Below are positions 1 through 7,154 of a stretch of DNA of 12,821 nt, one piece after another (within the stretch, counting starts at the first letter, position 1; the number at the start of each line of letters is the position of its first letter). The stretch spans positions 1 to 12,821 of the forward strand of contig MGOA01000040.1 in the NCBI GenBank assembly GCA_001796965.1, in the 5' to 3' direction. Under the pieces are notes generated by a model. That model did no database searches. It saw only the letters and a program-made list of their open reading frames with translations, and had not been told where the DNA came from. The DNA comes from Chloroflexi bacterium RBG_16_64_43 (GTDB lineage Bacteria; Chloroflexota; Anaerolineae; Anaerolineales; RBG-16-64-43). A program made the translations under genes and the position numbers.

Positions 1-96
1 GATATCACGCGCTGGTCACGCTACTGGCAAGAGGCCTTCAACGGCGTGGTCATGCGTATGGCGCTCTTGGCATTGGTGCTGGGCGCCGTTGAGTAG
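1..96 (+). CDS. C-terminal end of an unidentified protein (5' truncated by window edge)
   Basis: Frame 1 is open from the first base to a TAG at 94-96 and gives 31 residues. The fragment starts with an aromatic and basic stretch (DITRWSRYWQEAF) and ends in a hydrophobic run (MALLALVLGAVE), which could be a terminal helix or membrane segment. The next gene starts 16 bases after this stop and its ribosome binding site (about 101-106) directly follows the stop. This gene is therefore probably the upstream member of the same operon and may belong to the purine/ureide pathway. I do not recognise the family from so short a tail. That it is coding rests on the open frame reaching the operon-like junction. 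Confidence 0.5.
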   Translation, partial: DITRWSRYWQEAFNGVVMRMALLALVLGAVE

Positions 97-112
97 GCCA
101 GGAGAGAATGCG

Positions 113-1093
113 ATGCAGACAGACCTTCGTGGGCGAGACTTGATCGGCGATCTGGACTTCAGCAAGGAGGAGGTTGAGAGCGTGCTGGAGGTGGCTTTTG
201 ACCTCAAACGCAAGCGGGCACTGGGCGAGCCGCACGCGCTGCTGCGCGACAGAGTGTTGGCCATGCTCTTCTTCTTCTCGAGCACACGCACGCGCGGCTC
301 GTTCGAAGCCGGCATGGCGCAGCTCGGGGGACATGCGGCTTTCATCGAGAGCAAGACGACCCAGATCGCGCACGGCGACACGCCCAAGGAAATTGGCGAG
401 ATCTTCGGCCGCTACTTCGACGGCATCGCCATCCGCCACGTGGATTGGGGCGTAGGCAACGGCTACCTGAACGCCGTGGCGCGCGCCTCGCGCGTGCCGG
501 TGCTCAACATGCAATGCGAGGTCTACCATCCCTTCCAGATTCTGGCGGACCTTATGACCATCATCGAGAAGAAGGGCCGCGACTTGCGGCGCAAGAAGAT
601 GGTCGTCTCATGGGCCTACGCCGCCTCGTATCAGAAGCCGATGTCGGTGCCGCAGTCGTTGGTACTGCAGATGCCGCGCTTCGGGATGGATGTGGTTTTG
701 GCCCATCCGCCGGAGTTCCGCCTGATGCCGGATGTGATGGAGCAGGCGCGTGAGCAGGCGCGCCGTTTCGGTACCGGCTTCGAGGTGGCCGACGACATGA
801 GCGCCGCATTCAAGGGCGCCGATATCGTCTATGCCAAGTCCTGGGGCGCCATGGTGCACACGCCGGATGCGGAGGAGGGCGCGCGCATCATCAAGAAGTA
901 CTCGAGCTGGATCACCGACGAGAAGAAGATGGCCCTCGCCAAGCCGGACGCCATCTACATGCATCCGCTGCCTGCGGATCGCAACATCGAGGTCACCGAC
1001 GCCGTGATGGATGGTCCGCGCTCGGTTGTCTACGACGAGGCGGAAAACCGCATGCATGCGCAGAAGGCCGTCATGGCCCTCACCATGCGCTAG
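113..1093 (+). CDS. ygeW: YgeW-type knotted carbamoyltransferase
   Basis: A 326-residue member of the aspartate/ornithine carbamoyltransferase superfamily, predicted cytoplasmic. The carbamoyl-phosphate motif STRTR is at residues 57-61, the second phosphate/carbamoyl motif HPFQ at 139-142 (followed by ILADL), and HPLPAD at 284-289. The proline-containing segment around 168-181 (WAYAASYQKPMSVPQ) matches the loop that forms the trefoil knot in the YgeW/acetylornithine/succinylornithine subgroup, so this is not an ordinary ArgF or PyrB. In the family the catabolic direction moves a carbamoyl group from a ureido compound to phosphate, giving carbamoyl phosphate. The true ureido substrate of YgeW enzymes is not firmly settled. 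The start at 113 is preferred over a TTG at 89 because GGAGAG (101-106) lies 6 bases upstream and the TTG would overlap the preceding gene. Carbamate kinase follows after 18 bases. The protein is shorter than E. coli YgeW (roughly 390 residues as I recall). A carbamoyltransferase is nearly certain; the YgeW assignment is strong. Confidence 0.88.
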   Translation: MQTDLRGRDLIGDLDFSKEEVESVLEVAFDLKRKRALGEPHALLRDRVLAMLFFFSSTRTRGSFEAGMAQLGGHAAFIESKTTQIAHGDTPKEIGEIFGRYFDGIAIRHVDWGVGNGYLNAVARASRVPVLNMQCEVYHPFQILADLMTIIEKKGRDLRRKKMVVSWAYAASYQKPMSVPQSLVLQMPRFGMDVVLAHPPEFRLMPDVMEQAREQARRFGTGFEVADDMSAAFKGADIVYAKSWGAMVHTPDAEEGARIIKKYSSWITDEKKMALAKPDAIYMHPLPADRNIEVTDAVMDGPRSVVYDEAENRMHAQKAVMALTMR

Positions 1094-1111
1094 CCCTTAA
1101 GGAGCCTGAGC

Positions 1112-2059
1112 ATGAGCCAGAAGAAGGTTGCCGTCGTCGCGGTGGGGGGCAACTCCCTGATCAAAGACGAGGCCCACAGGAGCATCCCCGATCAGTATGC
1201 CGCGGCGCAGGAATCGATGCGCCACATCGCGGACATGATTGCCCAGGGCTGGGAAGTCGTCGTCACCCACGGCAATGGGCCGCAGGTGGGCTTCATCCTG
1301 CGCCGCTCGGAGCTCGCACGGCACGAGCTGCATGCGGTCCCGCTCGATTTCTGCGGCGCCGACACTCAGGGCGCAATCGGCTACATGTTCCAGCAGGCAC
1401 TGCACAACGAGTTCCTGCGCCGAGGAATGCGCAAACAGGCTGCCTCCGTAGTTACCCAGACGCTCGTAGACCGCAACGACCCGGCCTTCTCGAAACCATC
1501 CAAACCCATCGGCTCCTTCATGGACGAGGCCATGGCCAAGGATCGCGCGGCGAACGAGAAATGGACCGTCGTGGAGGACGCCGGACGCGGCTGGCGGCGG
1601 GTTGTGGCCTCGCCCCTGCCTAAGCGAATCATCGAGGCCGATGCCATCCGCGCGCTAATTCAAGCCGGATTCGTTGTCGTCGGTGTGGGCGGCGGCGGAA
1701 TCCCCGTGATCGAGGATGAGCATGGCAATCTCACCGGGGTCGAGGCCGTGATTGACAAGGATTTTGGCTCGTCGTTGCTGGCCTCAATGATCGGCGCGGA
1801 CCTCTTCCTGATCTCGACCGCCGTCGAAAAGGTGGCCTTGCACTATAATAAGCCAAACCAGCAATGGCTTGACCGAATCAATCTGGAACAGGCCCGGCGC
1901 TATCAAGCGGAGGGCCATTTTGCCAAGGGCAGCATGGGTCCCAAAATCGAGGCGATCATCGCTTTTCTGGAGCGCGGAGGGAAGCAGGCGCTGATCACCG
2001 ACCCCGAGAACATCGGGAATGCGCTGGCCGGCTCGACCGGCACGTGGATTGAATCCTAA
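1112..2059 (+). CDS. arcC: Carbamate kinase (ArcC family)
   Basis: A 315-residue cytoplasmic kinase of normal family length, in the amino-acid kinase fold. It interconverts carbamoyl phosphate + ADP with carbamate + ATP; carbamate then decays to ammonia and CO2. Visible motifs are the N-terminal VGGN (11-14), HGNGPQVG (53-60), the glycine loop GVGGGGIP (191-198), DKD (215-217) and the C-terminal KGSMGPK (272-278) and GTWI. These are diagnostic of carbamate kinase rather than of glutamate or aspartate kinase. AAGGAG at 1099-1104 is 7 bases before the ATG, a strong start. It sits directly behind the carbamoyltransferase, so the pair would turn a ureido group into ATP by substrate-level phosphorylation. 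No arginine deiminase is in the window, so the kinase more likely serves purine/ureide breakdown than arginine fermentation. That last point is inference. Confidence 0.95.
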   Translation: MSQKKVAVVAVGGNSLIKDEAHRSIPDQYAAAQESMRHIADMIAQGWEVVVTHGNGPQVGFILRRSELARHELHAVPLDFCGADTQGAIGYMFQQALHNEFLRRGMRKQAASVVTQTLVDRNDPAFSKPSKPIGSFMDEAMAKDRAANEKWTVVEDAGRGWRRVVASPLPKRIIEADAIRALIQAGFVVVGVGGGGIPVIEDEHGNLTGVEAVIDKDFGSSLLASMIGADLFLISTAVEKVALHYNKPNQQWLDRINLEQARRYQAEGHFAKGSMGPKIEAIIAFLERGGKQALITDPENIGNALAGSTGTWIES

Positions 2060-2111
2060 TCGTGGAGAGGAGGTGAGCGCCAGGGGTCATTGCCGGACGG
2101 AATCCATACCA

Positions 2112-2133
2112 GAAGGTTCGTCTGTGAGCCTTC
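2112..2133 (+). promoter_or_regulatory. Small hairpin in the leader of the binding-protein gene
   Basis: Bases 2112-2119 (GAAGGTTC) can pair with 2126-2133 (GAGCCTTC), giving an 8-bp stem with one G-U pair and a 6-base loop. It ends 6 bases before the ribosome binding site at 2140. It lies in the 93-base gap between carbamate kinase and the lipoprotein gene. It has no U-tract, so it is not a terminator. It may be a leader structure that influences translation or a processed 5' end, or it may be chance. I found no convincing promoter in this gap. Confidence 0.25.
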
Positions 2134-2139
2134 CATATC

Positions 2140-2146
2140 AAGGAGG
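2140..2146 (+). promoter_or_regulatory. Strong ribosome binding site that sets the lipoprotein start
   Basis: AAGGAGG ends 6 bases before the ATG at 2153. It decides between that ATG, which gives a clean lipoprotein signal peptide, and a TTG at 2090 in the same frame. The TTG would add 21 residues, including charged ones, in front of the signal. It is by far the best Shine-Dalgarno among the transporter genes, fitting the high demand for a binding protein. A second SD-like string, AGGAGGTGA at 2068-2076, has no start codon at a proper distance. Confidence 0.8.
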
Positions 2147-2152
2147 AGAAAG

Positions 2153-3403
2153 ATGACTGCAAGACGTTTGTGGACGTTGCTTGGCATGCTGGCGGGAATC
2201 TCGCTGCTGGCATCGGCTTGCGGCACGCCGACCGCGGCTCCGACAGAAGCGCCGGAAGCTGCGGCCACCGAAGCCCCTGCAACGGGTGGGCTGCAGATCC
2301 CGGATGTCGAAGCCGGGAAATTCAATGTGGCCGCCGTGCTCATCGGGCCGCACGACGATGGCGGCTGGTCGCAGGCACACTACGAGGGCTTGCTCTTCGT
2401 GGAGAACGACGTGCCGAACGTCCACGTCGCCTACATCGAAAACGTGCCTGAGGGCGCCGAGTCGGAACAGGTCTTCCGCAGCCTTTCACGCAAGGGCTTC
2501 GACTTGATCCTGGGCACCTCGTTCGGCTACATGGATCCGATGGAAACGGTGGCCGGGGAGTTCCCGGACATCATGTACATCCACATCAGCGGCTACAAAT
2601 CGAACACAACCAACTTCGGCAACCTGTTCGGCGCGATGGAAGACATGAAGTACCTGGCCGGCATGCTGGCCGGAGCGCGCGCCAAGGCCGACGGAAACCC
2701 GAAGTTGGGCTACATGGCCACCTTCCCCATTCCGGAAGAGCTGCGCCTGGGGAATGCCATCGCGCTGGGCATGAAGAAGACCTGCCCGGAGTGCACCATG
2801 GACGTGCGCTGGATCAATACCTGGCACGATCCGATCAAGGAACGTGAGGCGGCCGCTTCCCTCTTCGATGCCGGCGCGCAGGTGGTCTTCACCGGCGCCG
2901 ATACGCCGGCCGTCGCCGACGTTGCGCAGGAGAAGGGCAAGTGGGGCATCACCTACGACTGGTCCGGTTCGTGCAAGGTTGAGCGCTGCCTGACTGCGCC
3001 GTACTGGAACTGGGGTCCGGTCTACGCCCGAATCACTGAGGGCGTCATCGATGGCACTTATAAGGCCGGCTGGGACTATTTCGACGCGGATAGCGGCGGT
3101 ATGGGCCTGTTCGGCTTCATGGCGGGCGAAACCATGACCTCCGGCGAGGCGAGTCTGCCGCCCGAGGTGATCACGATGGTGCAGAGCACCCTGGCGGACA
3201 TGCTCGCCGGCACGTTCACCCGATTCGATGTCTTCGCGGGTGAGATCAAAGACAACGCCGGAAAGGTGATCGTCCCGGCGGGTGAGAAGATCGAGCAAGC
3301 GGACATCGATCAGTTCCCGCCCGGAGCACCTGGGCTGGAATGCAAGTACTGCATGTACTGGTGGGCGGACGGGATCACCAGCGAACTGCCATCGCTTCAA
3401 TAG
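2153..3403 (+). CDS. BMP family lipoprotein, purine-nucleoside/nucleobase ABC receptor
   Basis: A 416-residue substrate-binding lipoprotein of the Bmp/PnrA family, which usually binds purine nucleosides. Residues 1-22 are a lipoprotein signal (two Arg, a hydrophobic core, then LLASAC) with Cys23 as lipidation site. A low-complexity A/P/T/E linker (about 24-46) tethers the domain to the membrane. The binding domain begins near residue 57 (FNVAAVLIGPHDDGGW) with the family hallmark of a D-x-G-W/F-type strand end. GTSFGYMD (121-128) and FGNLFGAMEDMKYLAGMLAG (155-174) follow the usual 'xxxxFxxxEAxYLAGxxAG' pattern. Six cysteines sit in three close pairs (211/214, 274/279, 397/400), unusual in my experience of this family. 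The gene is followed by a strong stem-loop and then the ATPase and permeases. The ligand cannot be read from sequence; the xanthine-dehydrogenase-type neighbours favour a purine. Confidence 0.9.
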   Translation: MTARRLWTLLGMLAGISLLASACGTPTAAPTEAPEAAATEAPATGGLQIPDVEAGKFNVAAVLIGPHDDGGWSQAHYEGLLFVENDVPNVHVAYIENVPEGAESEQVFRSLSRKGFDLILGTSFGYMDPMETVAGEFPDIMYIHISGYKSNTTNFGNLFGAMEDMKYLAGMLAGARAKADGNPKLGYMATFPIPEELRLGNAIALGMKKTCPECTMDVRWINTWHDPIKEREAAASLFDAGAQVVFTGADTPAVADVAQEKGKWGITYDWSGSCKVERCLTAPYWNWGPVYARITEGVIDGTYKAGWDYFDADSGGMGLFGFMAGETMTSGEASLPPEVITMVQSTLADMLAGTFTRFDVFAGEIKDNAGKVIVPAGEKIEQADIDQFPPGAPGLECKYCMYWWADGITSELPSLQ

Positions 3404-3420
3404 CACATCGAACCGAAAGA

Positions 3421-3447
3421 GGGGGTCGGCCAGCGCGGCCGACCCCC
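3421..3447 (+). terminator. Strong stem-loop after the binding-protein gene (partial terminator or mRNA stabiliser)
   Basis: GGGGGTCGGCC (3421-3431) pairs perfectly with GGCCGACCCCC (3437-3447) around a 5-base loop (AGCGC), an 11-bp GC-rich stem 17 bases after the stop codon. The sequence after it (AATTCTATCTT) is only moderately U-rich, so termination would probably be incomplete. The ATPase gene starts 34 bases later without a visible new promoter. The usual meaning of this arrangement is high expression of the receptor with reduced expression of the membrane components, by partial termination or protection of the upstream mRNA from 3' exonucleases. Confidence 0.7.
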
Positions 3448-3481
3448 AATTCTATCTTCAGGCTGCCGGAATGAGGCAAGC

Positions 3482-5053
3482 ATGAGCGGTGTGCCCCTGG
3501 CTGTTGAGATGCGCGCCATCCGCAAGCGCTTTCCTGGAGTCCTGGCGAACGACGACGTGGACTTCGAGTTGCGCCAGGGCGAGATCCATGCACTGTTAGG
3601 TGAGAATGGGGCGGGCAAGAGCACGCTGATGAACGTCCTCTCTGGGTTGTACCGGCAAGATGGCGGCGCGATCCTGGTCAACGGGCTCCCGGTCAACCTG
3701 CATTCACCGCGAGATGCCATCGCCCACGGCATCGGAATGATTCACCAGCACTTCATGCTGGTGCCCACTCAATCCGTTACCGAGAATATTCTGCTGGGGC
3801 TCGACCAGCCGCGGTTTCTCATGCGCCTGGCCGCATATGAGCGGGTGATCGCAGACCTGGGCGCACAATACGGTCTGCATGTCGACCCGCGCAGCAAGAT
3901 CTGGCAATTGTCGGTGGGTGAGCAACAACGCGTGGAAATCCTGAAGATGCTGTATCGCGGCGCCCAGGTGCTCATCATGGATGAGCCGACGGCCGTTCTC
4001 GCCCCACAGGAGATCGAGGGATTATTCAAGACCCTGCGGGCGATGGTGGCCGAGGGCAAGTCGATCATCTTCATCAGTCACAAACTGCACGAGGTCATGG
4101 CCATTGCCGACCGCATCACCGTGCTGCGCAAGGGCAAGGTCACTGCCTCCGGAGTGCCCGCCACCGAGACCTCGAAGGGGGAATTGGCGCGGCTGATGGT
4201 CGGGCGTGAAGTCCTCTTCCATTTGGAGAAGAAACCCTCCAACCCGGGAGTGCTCGTCCTCGAACTCCAGGACCTGCAGGCGGAGAACGACAAGGGCCTG
4301 CCCGCGTTGCGCGGGGTGTCGCTGCAAGTGCGTTCGGGCGAGATTGTTGGCCTGGCCGGAATTGCCGGCAATGGGCAGAGTGAATTGGCCGAGGTGATCA
4401 CCGGGTTGCGGCCGGCCAGCGGCGGTCAGGTACTTATCGATGGCAAAGCGTGCATCGGCGGGCAAGCGCGTGGGCCGCGGTCGTCCGGGCTGATCCGGCG
4501 CCTCATTCGCTCGGGTGTCTCGCATATTCCGGAAGACCGGACTCACGTTGGAACGGCGCCCAATCTGAGCGTGACCGACAATGTCATCATGAAGAGTTAT
4601 CGCGAGCAACCCATTGCGCGCGGTTGGTCGATCGACAGCGCGCAGGCGCGCCTTCGCGCCTCGGCGCTGCGCGAATCTTACGAGATCATGGTGCCTACCA
4701 TCGAGACGCCGGTGAGGCTGCTTTCGGGTGGCAACTTGCAGCGCTTGATCCTGGCGCGCGAAATCTCATCCCAGCCGCGGCTGATGATTGCCATGCAGCC
4801 GACGCGCGGCCTGGATGTGGGCGCCATTGAAGGCGTCCACCATTTGCTGCTTGCGCAGCGCGAGGCGGGCGCCGCGATCCTGCTCGTCTCTGAGGAGCTG
4901 GAAGAGCTGCTCTCGCTGAGCGACCGGGTGTACGTGATCTATGCCGGGGAGATCATGGGCGAGGTGCGCGAAGCGGAGGCCGCGACCATTGGGCTGATGA
5001 TGACCGGCTCTCACCTTAGCGATCTCGTGCGGGAAGGAGCGGCTCCCGCATGA
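3482..5053 (+). CDS. ABC transporter ATPase with two nucleotide-binding domains (NupO/RbsA-like)
   Basis: A 523-residue peripheral membrane ATPase with tandem ABC domains, energising the importer. Domain 1 is canonical: Walker A GENGAGKST (40-48), Q-loop HQHF (88-91), signature LSVGEQQR (143-150), Walker B VLIMDEPT (163-170) and H-loop His200. Domain 2 is degenerate: the Walker A region reads GIAGNGQSE (293-301) without the Lys-Ser/Thr, and the Walker B region reads IAMQPTRGLD (436-445) with Gln where the catalytic Glu would be. The H-loop position has no His (LLVSEELEEL), but the signature LSGGNLQR (414-421) is intact. This one-active-site pattern is normal for the nucleoside/sugar class with BPD_transp_2 permeases. 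GAGG (3473-3476) is 5 bases before the ATG. Its stop overlaps the next gene's start by 4 bases (ATGA), implying translational coupling. Confidence 0.93.
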   Translation: MSGVPLAVEMRAIRKRFPGVLANDDVDFELRQGEIHALLGENGAGKSTLMNVLSGLYRQDGGAILVNGLPVNLHSPRDAIAHGIGMIHQHFMLVPTQSVTENILLGLDQPRFLMRLAAYERVIADLGAQYGLHVDPRSKIWQLSVGEQQRVEILKMLYRGAQVLIMDEPTAVLAPQEIEGLFKTLRAMVAEGKSIIFISHKLHEVMAIADRITVLRKGKVTASGVPATETSKGELARLMVGREVLFHLEKKPSNPGVLVLELQDLQAENDKGLPALRGVSLQVRSGEIVGLAGIAGNGQSELAEVITGLRPASGGQVLIDGKACIGGQARGPRSSGLIRRLIRSGVSHIPEDRTHVGTAPNLSVTDNVIMKSYREQPIARGWSIDSAQARLRASALRESYEIMVPTIETPVRLLSGGNLQRLILAREISSQPRLMIAMQPTRGLDVGAIEGVHHLLLAQREAGAAILLVSEELEELLSLSDRVYVIYAGEIMGEVREAEAATIGLMMTGSHLSDLVREGAAPA

Positions 5054-6183
5054 CCTCCCTCGAGAGCAAGCCGCGGCGCGGCCCTTGGAAGATGCCGTTT
5101 GAGATCCACCTCGAGCCGCGCATGGACCAGCCGCGCTGGCTGGGTTGGGTGGTGACTCTGGGTGCCGTCTTCCTGGCCTTTTTCATTGGAGCGATCGTGC
5201 TCAAACTGGGAGGCGGCCAGCCCTTGCGGGCGTATGGGTTCATGGTGCGGGCGGCCTTCGGCAATTCCGGGGTGCTGTCCGACACGATTGTCAAGGCCAC
5301 GCCGCTCATCCTGGTGGGCCTGGCGTGCACTCTGGCCTTCAGCATGAAGCTGTGGAACATCGGCGCCGAGGGGCAGTTTTTCCTCGGGGCCTTCGGCGCG
5401 AGTGCGGTTGTCCTGACCCCGCTCTTGCCGCCGGAGACTTCACCCTGGTTGATGATCCCGGCGATGATGATCGCGGGAATGTTGGCCGGAGCGCTGTGGG
5501 GCTTCATCCCGGGGTTTCTCAAGGCGCGATTCAACGTCAACGAGATCATCTCCACCCTGATGCTCAACTACGTGGCGGTCAACTGGAACAACTTCTTCAT
5601 CTTCGCTGTTTGGACGGAAGGCGGATTCCAGATGTCGCCGAAGTTCCCGCTGACAGCCTGGCTGCCTCGCCTGACCGATTACGCCAAACAGTTCCCCGAG
5701 CTGCGCGGGCTGACAACCCATCTCGGGCTGGTCTTCGGCCTGGTGGCCGCGGGCATCGTCTGGTGGATCTTGTTTCGCAGCAAATGGGGATACGAGATCC
5801 GTCTGGTGGGTGACAACCCGCGCGCCGCACGCTACGCGGGCATCAACATCGCGCGCAACACCGTGTTGGTGATGATGCTCTCTGGCGGGCTAGCCGGGTT
5901 GGCCGGCATGTCGGAGATCTCAGGCGTCGTCCATCGGTTGCAGGGCGCAATCTCTCCCGGGTATGGCTTCTCGGGGATCATCGTGGCCTGGCTGGCCAAG
6001 CTCAATCCCATCGCGGTCATCCCGGTGGCCATTCTCTTTGGGGCCCTCATCCAAGCCGGCCGGGAGATCCAGCCATCGGGTGTGCCCAAGATGATCCAGG
6101 GCATCGTGTTGGTGTGTCTGATCGCCAGCGATCTTCTCCTGCGCTATCGCGTACGAGTCGTACGCCGACCGCGGGGGGCCTAA
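5050..6183 (+). CDS. ABC transporter permease 1 (NupP-like, BPD_transp_2 family)
   Basis: A 377-residue inner-membrane protein with a hydrophilic N-terminal tail of about 30 residues, then many hydrophobic segments. The first spans about 33-55 (VVTLGAVFLAFFIGAIVL), and later ones include AIVWW- and IASDLLL-type stretches near the C-terminus. Family signatures are WNIGAEGQ (around 102-109), the loop FNVNEIISTLMLNY (around 161-174) and SGGLAGLAGMSEISG (around 278-292). The NIGAEGQ and NEIISTLM motifs are characteristic of the first permease in nucleoside BMP-type importers. The ATG overlaps the ATPase stop by 4 bases. The last codons contain a perfect inverted repeat (6149-6165). With the following permease it should form the heterodimeric translocation channel. 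The start is well supported by the coupling overlap and because the upstream sequence belongs to the ATPase. Confidence 0.93.
   Translation: MTSLESKPRRGPWKMPFEIHLEPRMDQPRWLGWVVTLGAVFLAFFIGAIVLKLGGGQPLRAYGFMVRAAFGNSGVLSDTIVKATPLILVGLACTLAFSMKLWNIGAEGQFFLGAFGASAVVLTPLLPPETSPWLMIPAMMIAGMLAGALWGFIPGFLKARFNVNEIISTLMLNYVAVNWNNFFIFAVWTEGGFQMSPKFPLTAWLPRLTDYAKQFPELRGLTTHLGLVFGLVAAGIVWWILFRSKWGYEIRLVGDNPRAARYAGINIARNTVLVMMLSGGLAGLAGMSEISGVVHRLQGAISPGYGFSGIIVAWLAKLNPIAVIPVAILFGALIQAGREIQPSGVPKMIQGIVLVCLIASDLLLRYRVRVVRRPRGA
6149..6165. repeat. 17-base perfect palindrome at the permease 1/permease 2 junction
   Basis: GCGTACGA and TCGTACGC flank a single central G. In RNA this folds as a 7-bp stem (GCGTACG/CGTACGC) with a 3-base loop. 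It is still within codons of permease 1 (encoding R-V-R-V-V-R) and ends 20 bases before the permease 2 start, just upstream of a G-run (6173-6178) that would be its weak ribosome binding site. It might tune permease 2 translation or bind a dimeric regulator. One such 8-bp arm match in a window of this size could also be chance. Confidence 0.35.
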
Positions 6184-6185
6184 GC

Positions 6186-7154
6186 ATGGATCCGATCATT
6201 TTTCTCTCGGCGGGCGTGGCCACCGGCACCGTTCTGTTGTTCGCTACCATCGGTGAGATATTCGCCGAGCGGTCGGGGGTCATGAATCTAGGCGTGGAAG
6301 GGATGATGCTCATCGGCGCGATGAGCGCAATGACGACGGTTGTGCGCACTGGCAACCCATGGCTTGCGGTTTTCGTTGCCATGTTGGCGGCCGGGTTATT
6401 GAGCCAGGTGCACGCGATCATCACCATCCGCTTCCGCGCCGACCAGGTGGTCAGCGGCCTGGCGCTCAACTTTGCGGGCATCGGCTTGGCGCTCGTCTTC
6501 GGGGAGGGGCTGAGCAAGGCCGGGGCGGTTGCGCTGCTTCCCAGCTTCTCATTCCCGTTACTCTCGCAGATACCGATCCTTGGTCCGATCCTCTTCACCA
6601 AGCAAAGCGTCATGGTCTACCTGGGGTATGTGTTGATCCCGCTCGCATGGCTATTCATCAATCGCACGCGGCCGGGCCTGCACTTGCGGGCAATCGGCGA
6701 ATTCCCGGCGGCCGCCGATGCGCTGGGGATCAACGTGGTGCGGCTGCGGCATTTCTACGTTTTCGTGGGCGGCATGTTGGCCGGGTTGGCCGGCGCGACC
6801 ATCAGCCTGGCGGTGTCTCCGGGCTGGTTCAGCGAACTGACGACCTCCGGCCAAGGGTGGATCGCAATAGGCCTCGTCATCTTCGCGCAGTGGGACCCGG
6901 TGCGCGCGGCCGTCGGGGCATACACCTTTGGGGCGCTGCGCCGTTTGATCCTCGACATCCAAGGGCCGACCTCGATCCTCGGACTGCGCAACCCGTTCTA
7001 CTATCTTCCGTACTGGGGCTTCTTTCTCGAGATGCTGCCCTACCTGTTCACGGTCTTCGTGCTCGTCGTCGGATCACGCGAAGCCCTGCGCAAACGTCTG
7101 GGCGCGCCGACTGCCCTGGGTGTGCCTTACGTCCGTGGGGAGCGCGGTTTGTAG
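6186..7154 (+). CDS. ABC transporter permease 2 (NupQ-like, BPD_transp_2 family)
   Basis: A 322-residue integral membrane protein, shorter than permease 1 as is normal for the pair. It lacks the hydrophilic N-terminal extension and begins directly with a membrane segment (about 3-22, ending in the EIFAERSG motif). Signatures are GVMNLGVEGMMLIGAMSAM (around 30-48), the counterpart of NIGAEGQ in permease 1, FRADQVVSGLALNFAGIG (around 82-99) and GGMLAGLAGATISL (around 195-208). The LAGLAG motif is shared with permease 1, showing the two are ancient paralogues. The ATG at 6186 is 2 bases after the permease 1 stop; a longer reading from 6114 would overlap permease 1 by 70 bases and add a charged non-family tail. 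The PLP enzyme starts on the base after its TAG, so transporter and enzyme appear co-translated. Confidence 0.92.
   Translation: MDPIIFLSAGVATGTVLLFATIGEIFAERSGVMNLGVEGMMLIGAMSAMTTVVRTGNPWLAVFVAMLAAGLLSQVHAIITIRFRADQVVSGLALNFAGIGLALVFGEGLSKAGAVALLPSFSFPLLSQIPILGPILFTKQSVMVYLGYVLIPLAWLFINRTRPGLHLRAIGEFPAAADALGINVVRLRHFYVFVGGMLAGLAGATISLAVSPGWFSELTTSGQGWIAIGLVIFAQWDPVRAAVGAYTFGALRRLILDIQGPTSILGLRNPFYYLPYWGFFLEMLPYLFTVFVLVVGSREALRKRLGAPTALGVPYVRGERGL

Noticed and set aside
89..112. Upstream TTG start for the carbamoyltransferase
   Set aside because: It would overlap the end of the preceding gene and lacks an RBS; the ATG at 113 has GGAGAG at good spacing.
2068..2092. AGGAGGTGA followed by a TTG at 2090 as an earlier start for the lipoprotein
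   Set aside because: Spacing of 16 bases from the SD core is too long, and the extra 21 residues would place charged residues before the signal peptide. The ATG at 2153 has a perfect RBS and a clean signal.
2486..3406. A 306-codon open frame on the - strand opposite the lipoprotein gene
   Set aside because: Shadow of the + strand gene; product is rich in Arg/His/Gly with no domain, and no start signal is evident.
4644..4661. Hairpin AGGCGCG-CCTT-CGCGCCT inside the ATPase gene
   Set aside because: It lies in the middle of a coding region in GC-rich sequence where such short GC stems are expected by chance; nothing around it suggests regulation.
4345..4830. Broken second Walker A and Walker B in the ATPase considered as a pseudogene sign
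   Set aside because: A degenerate second nucleotide-binding site is the norm in this importer class and the frame is intact.
6114..6185. Longer N-terminus for permease 2
   Set aside because: It overlaps permease 1 by 70 bases and adds a charged tail foreign to the family; ATG 6186 fits the homologous start with a membrane helix.
5770..6800. The repeated 'gttggccggcatg/ggcc' strings in both permease genes considered as a DNA repeat
   Set aside because: They encode the shared LAGLAG motif of two paralogous permeases and are explained by protein homology.
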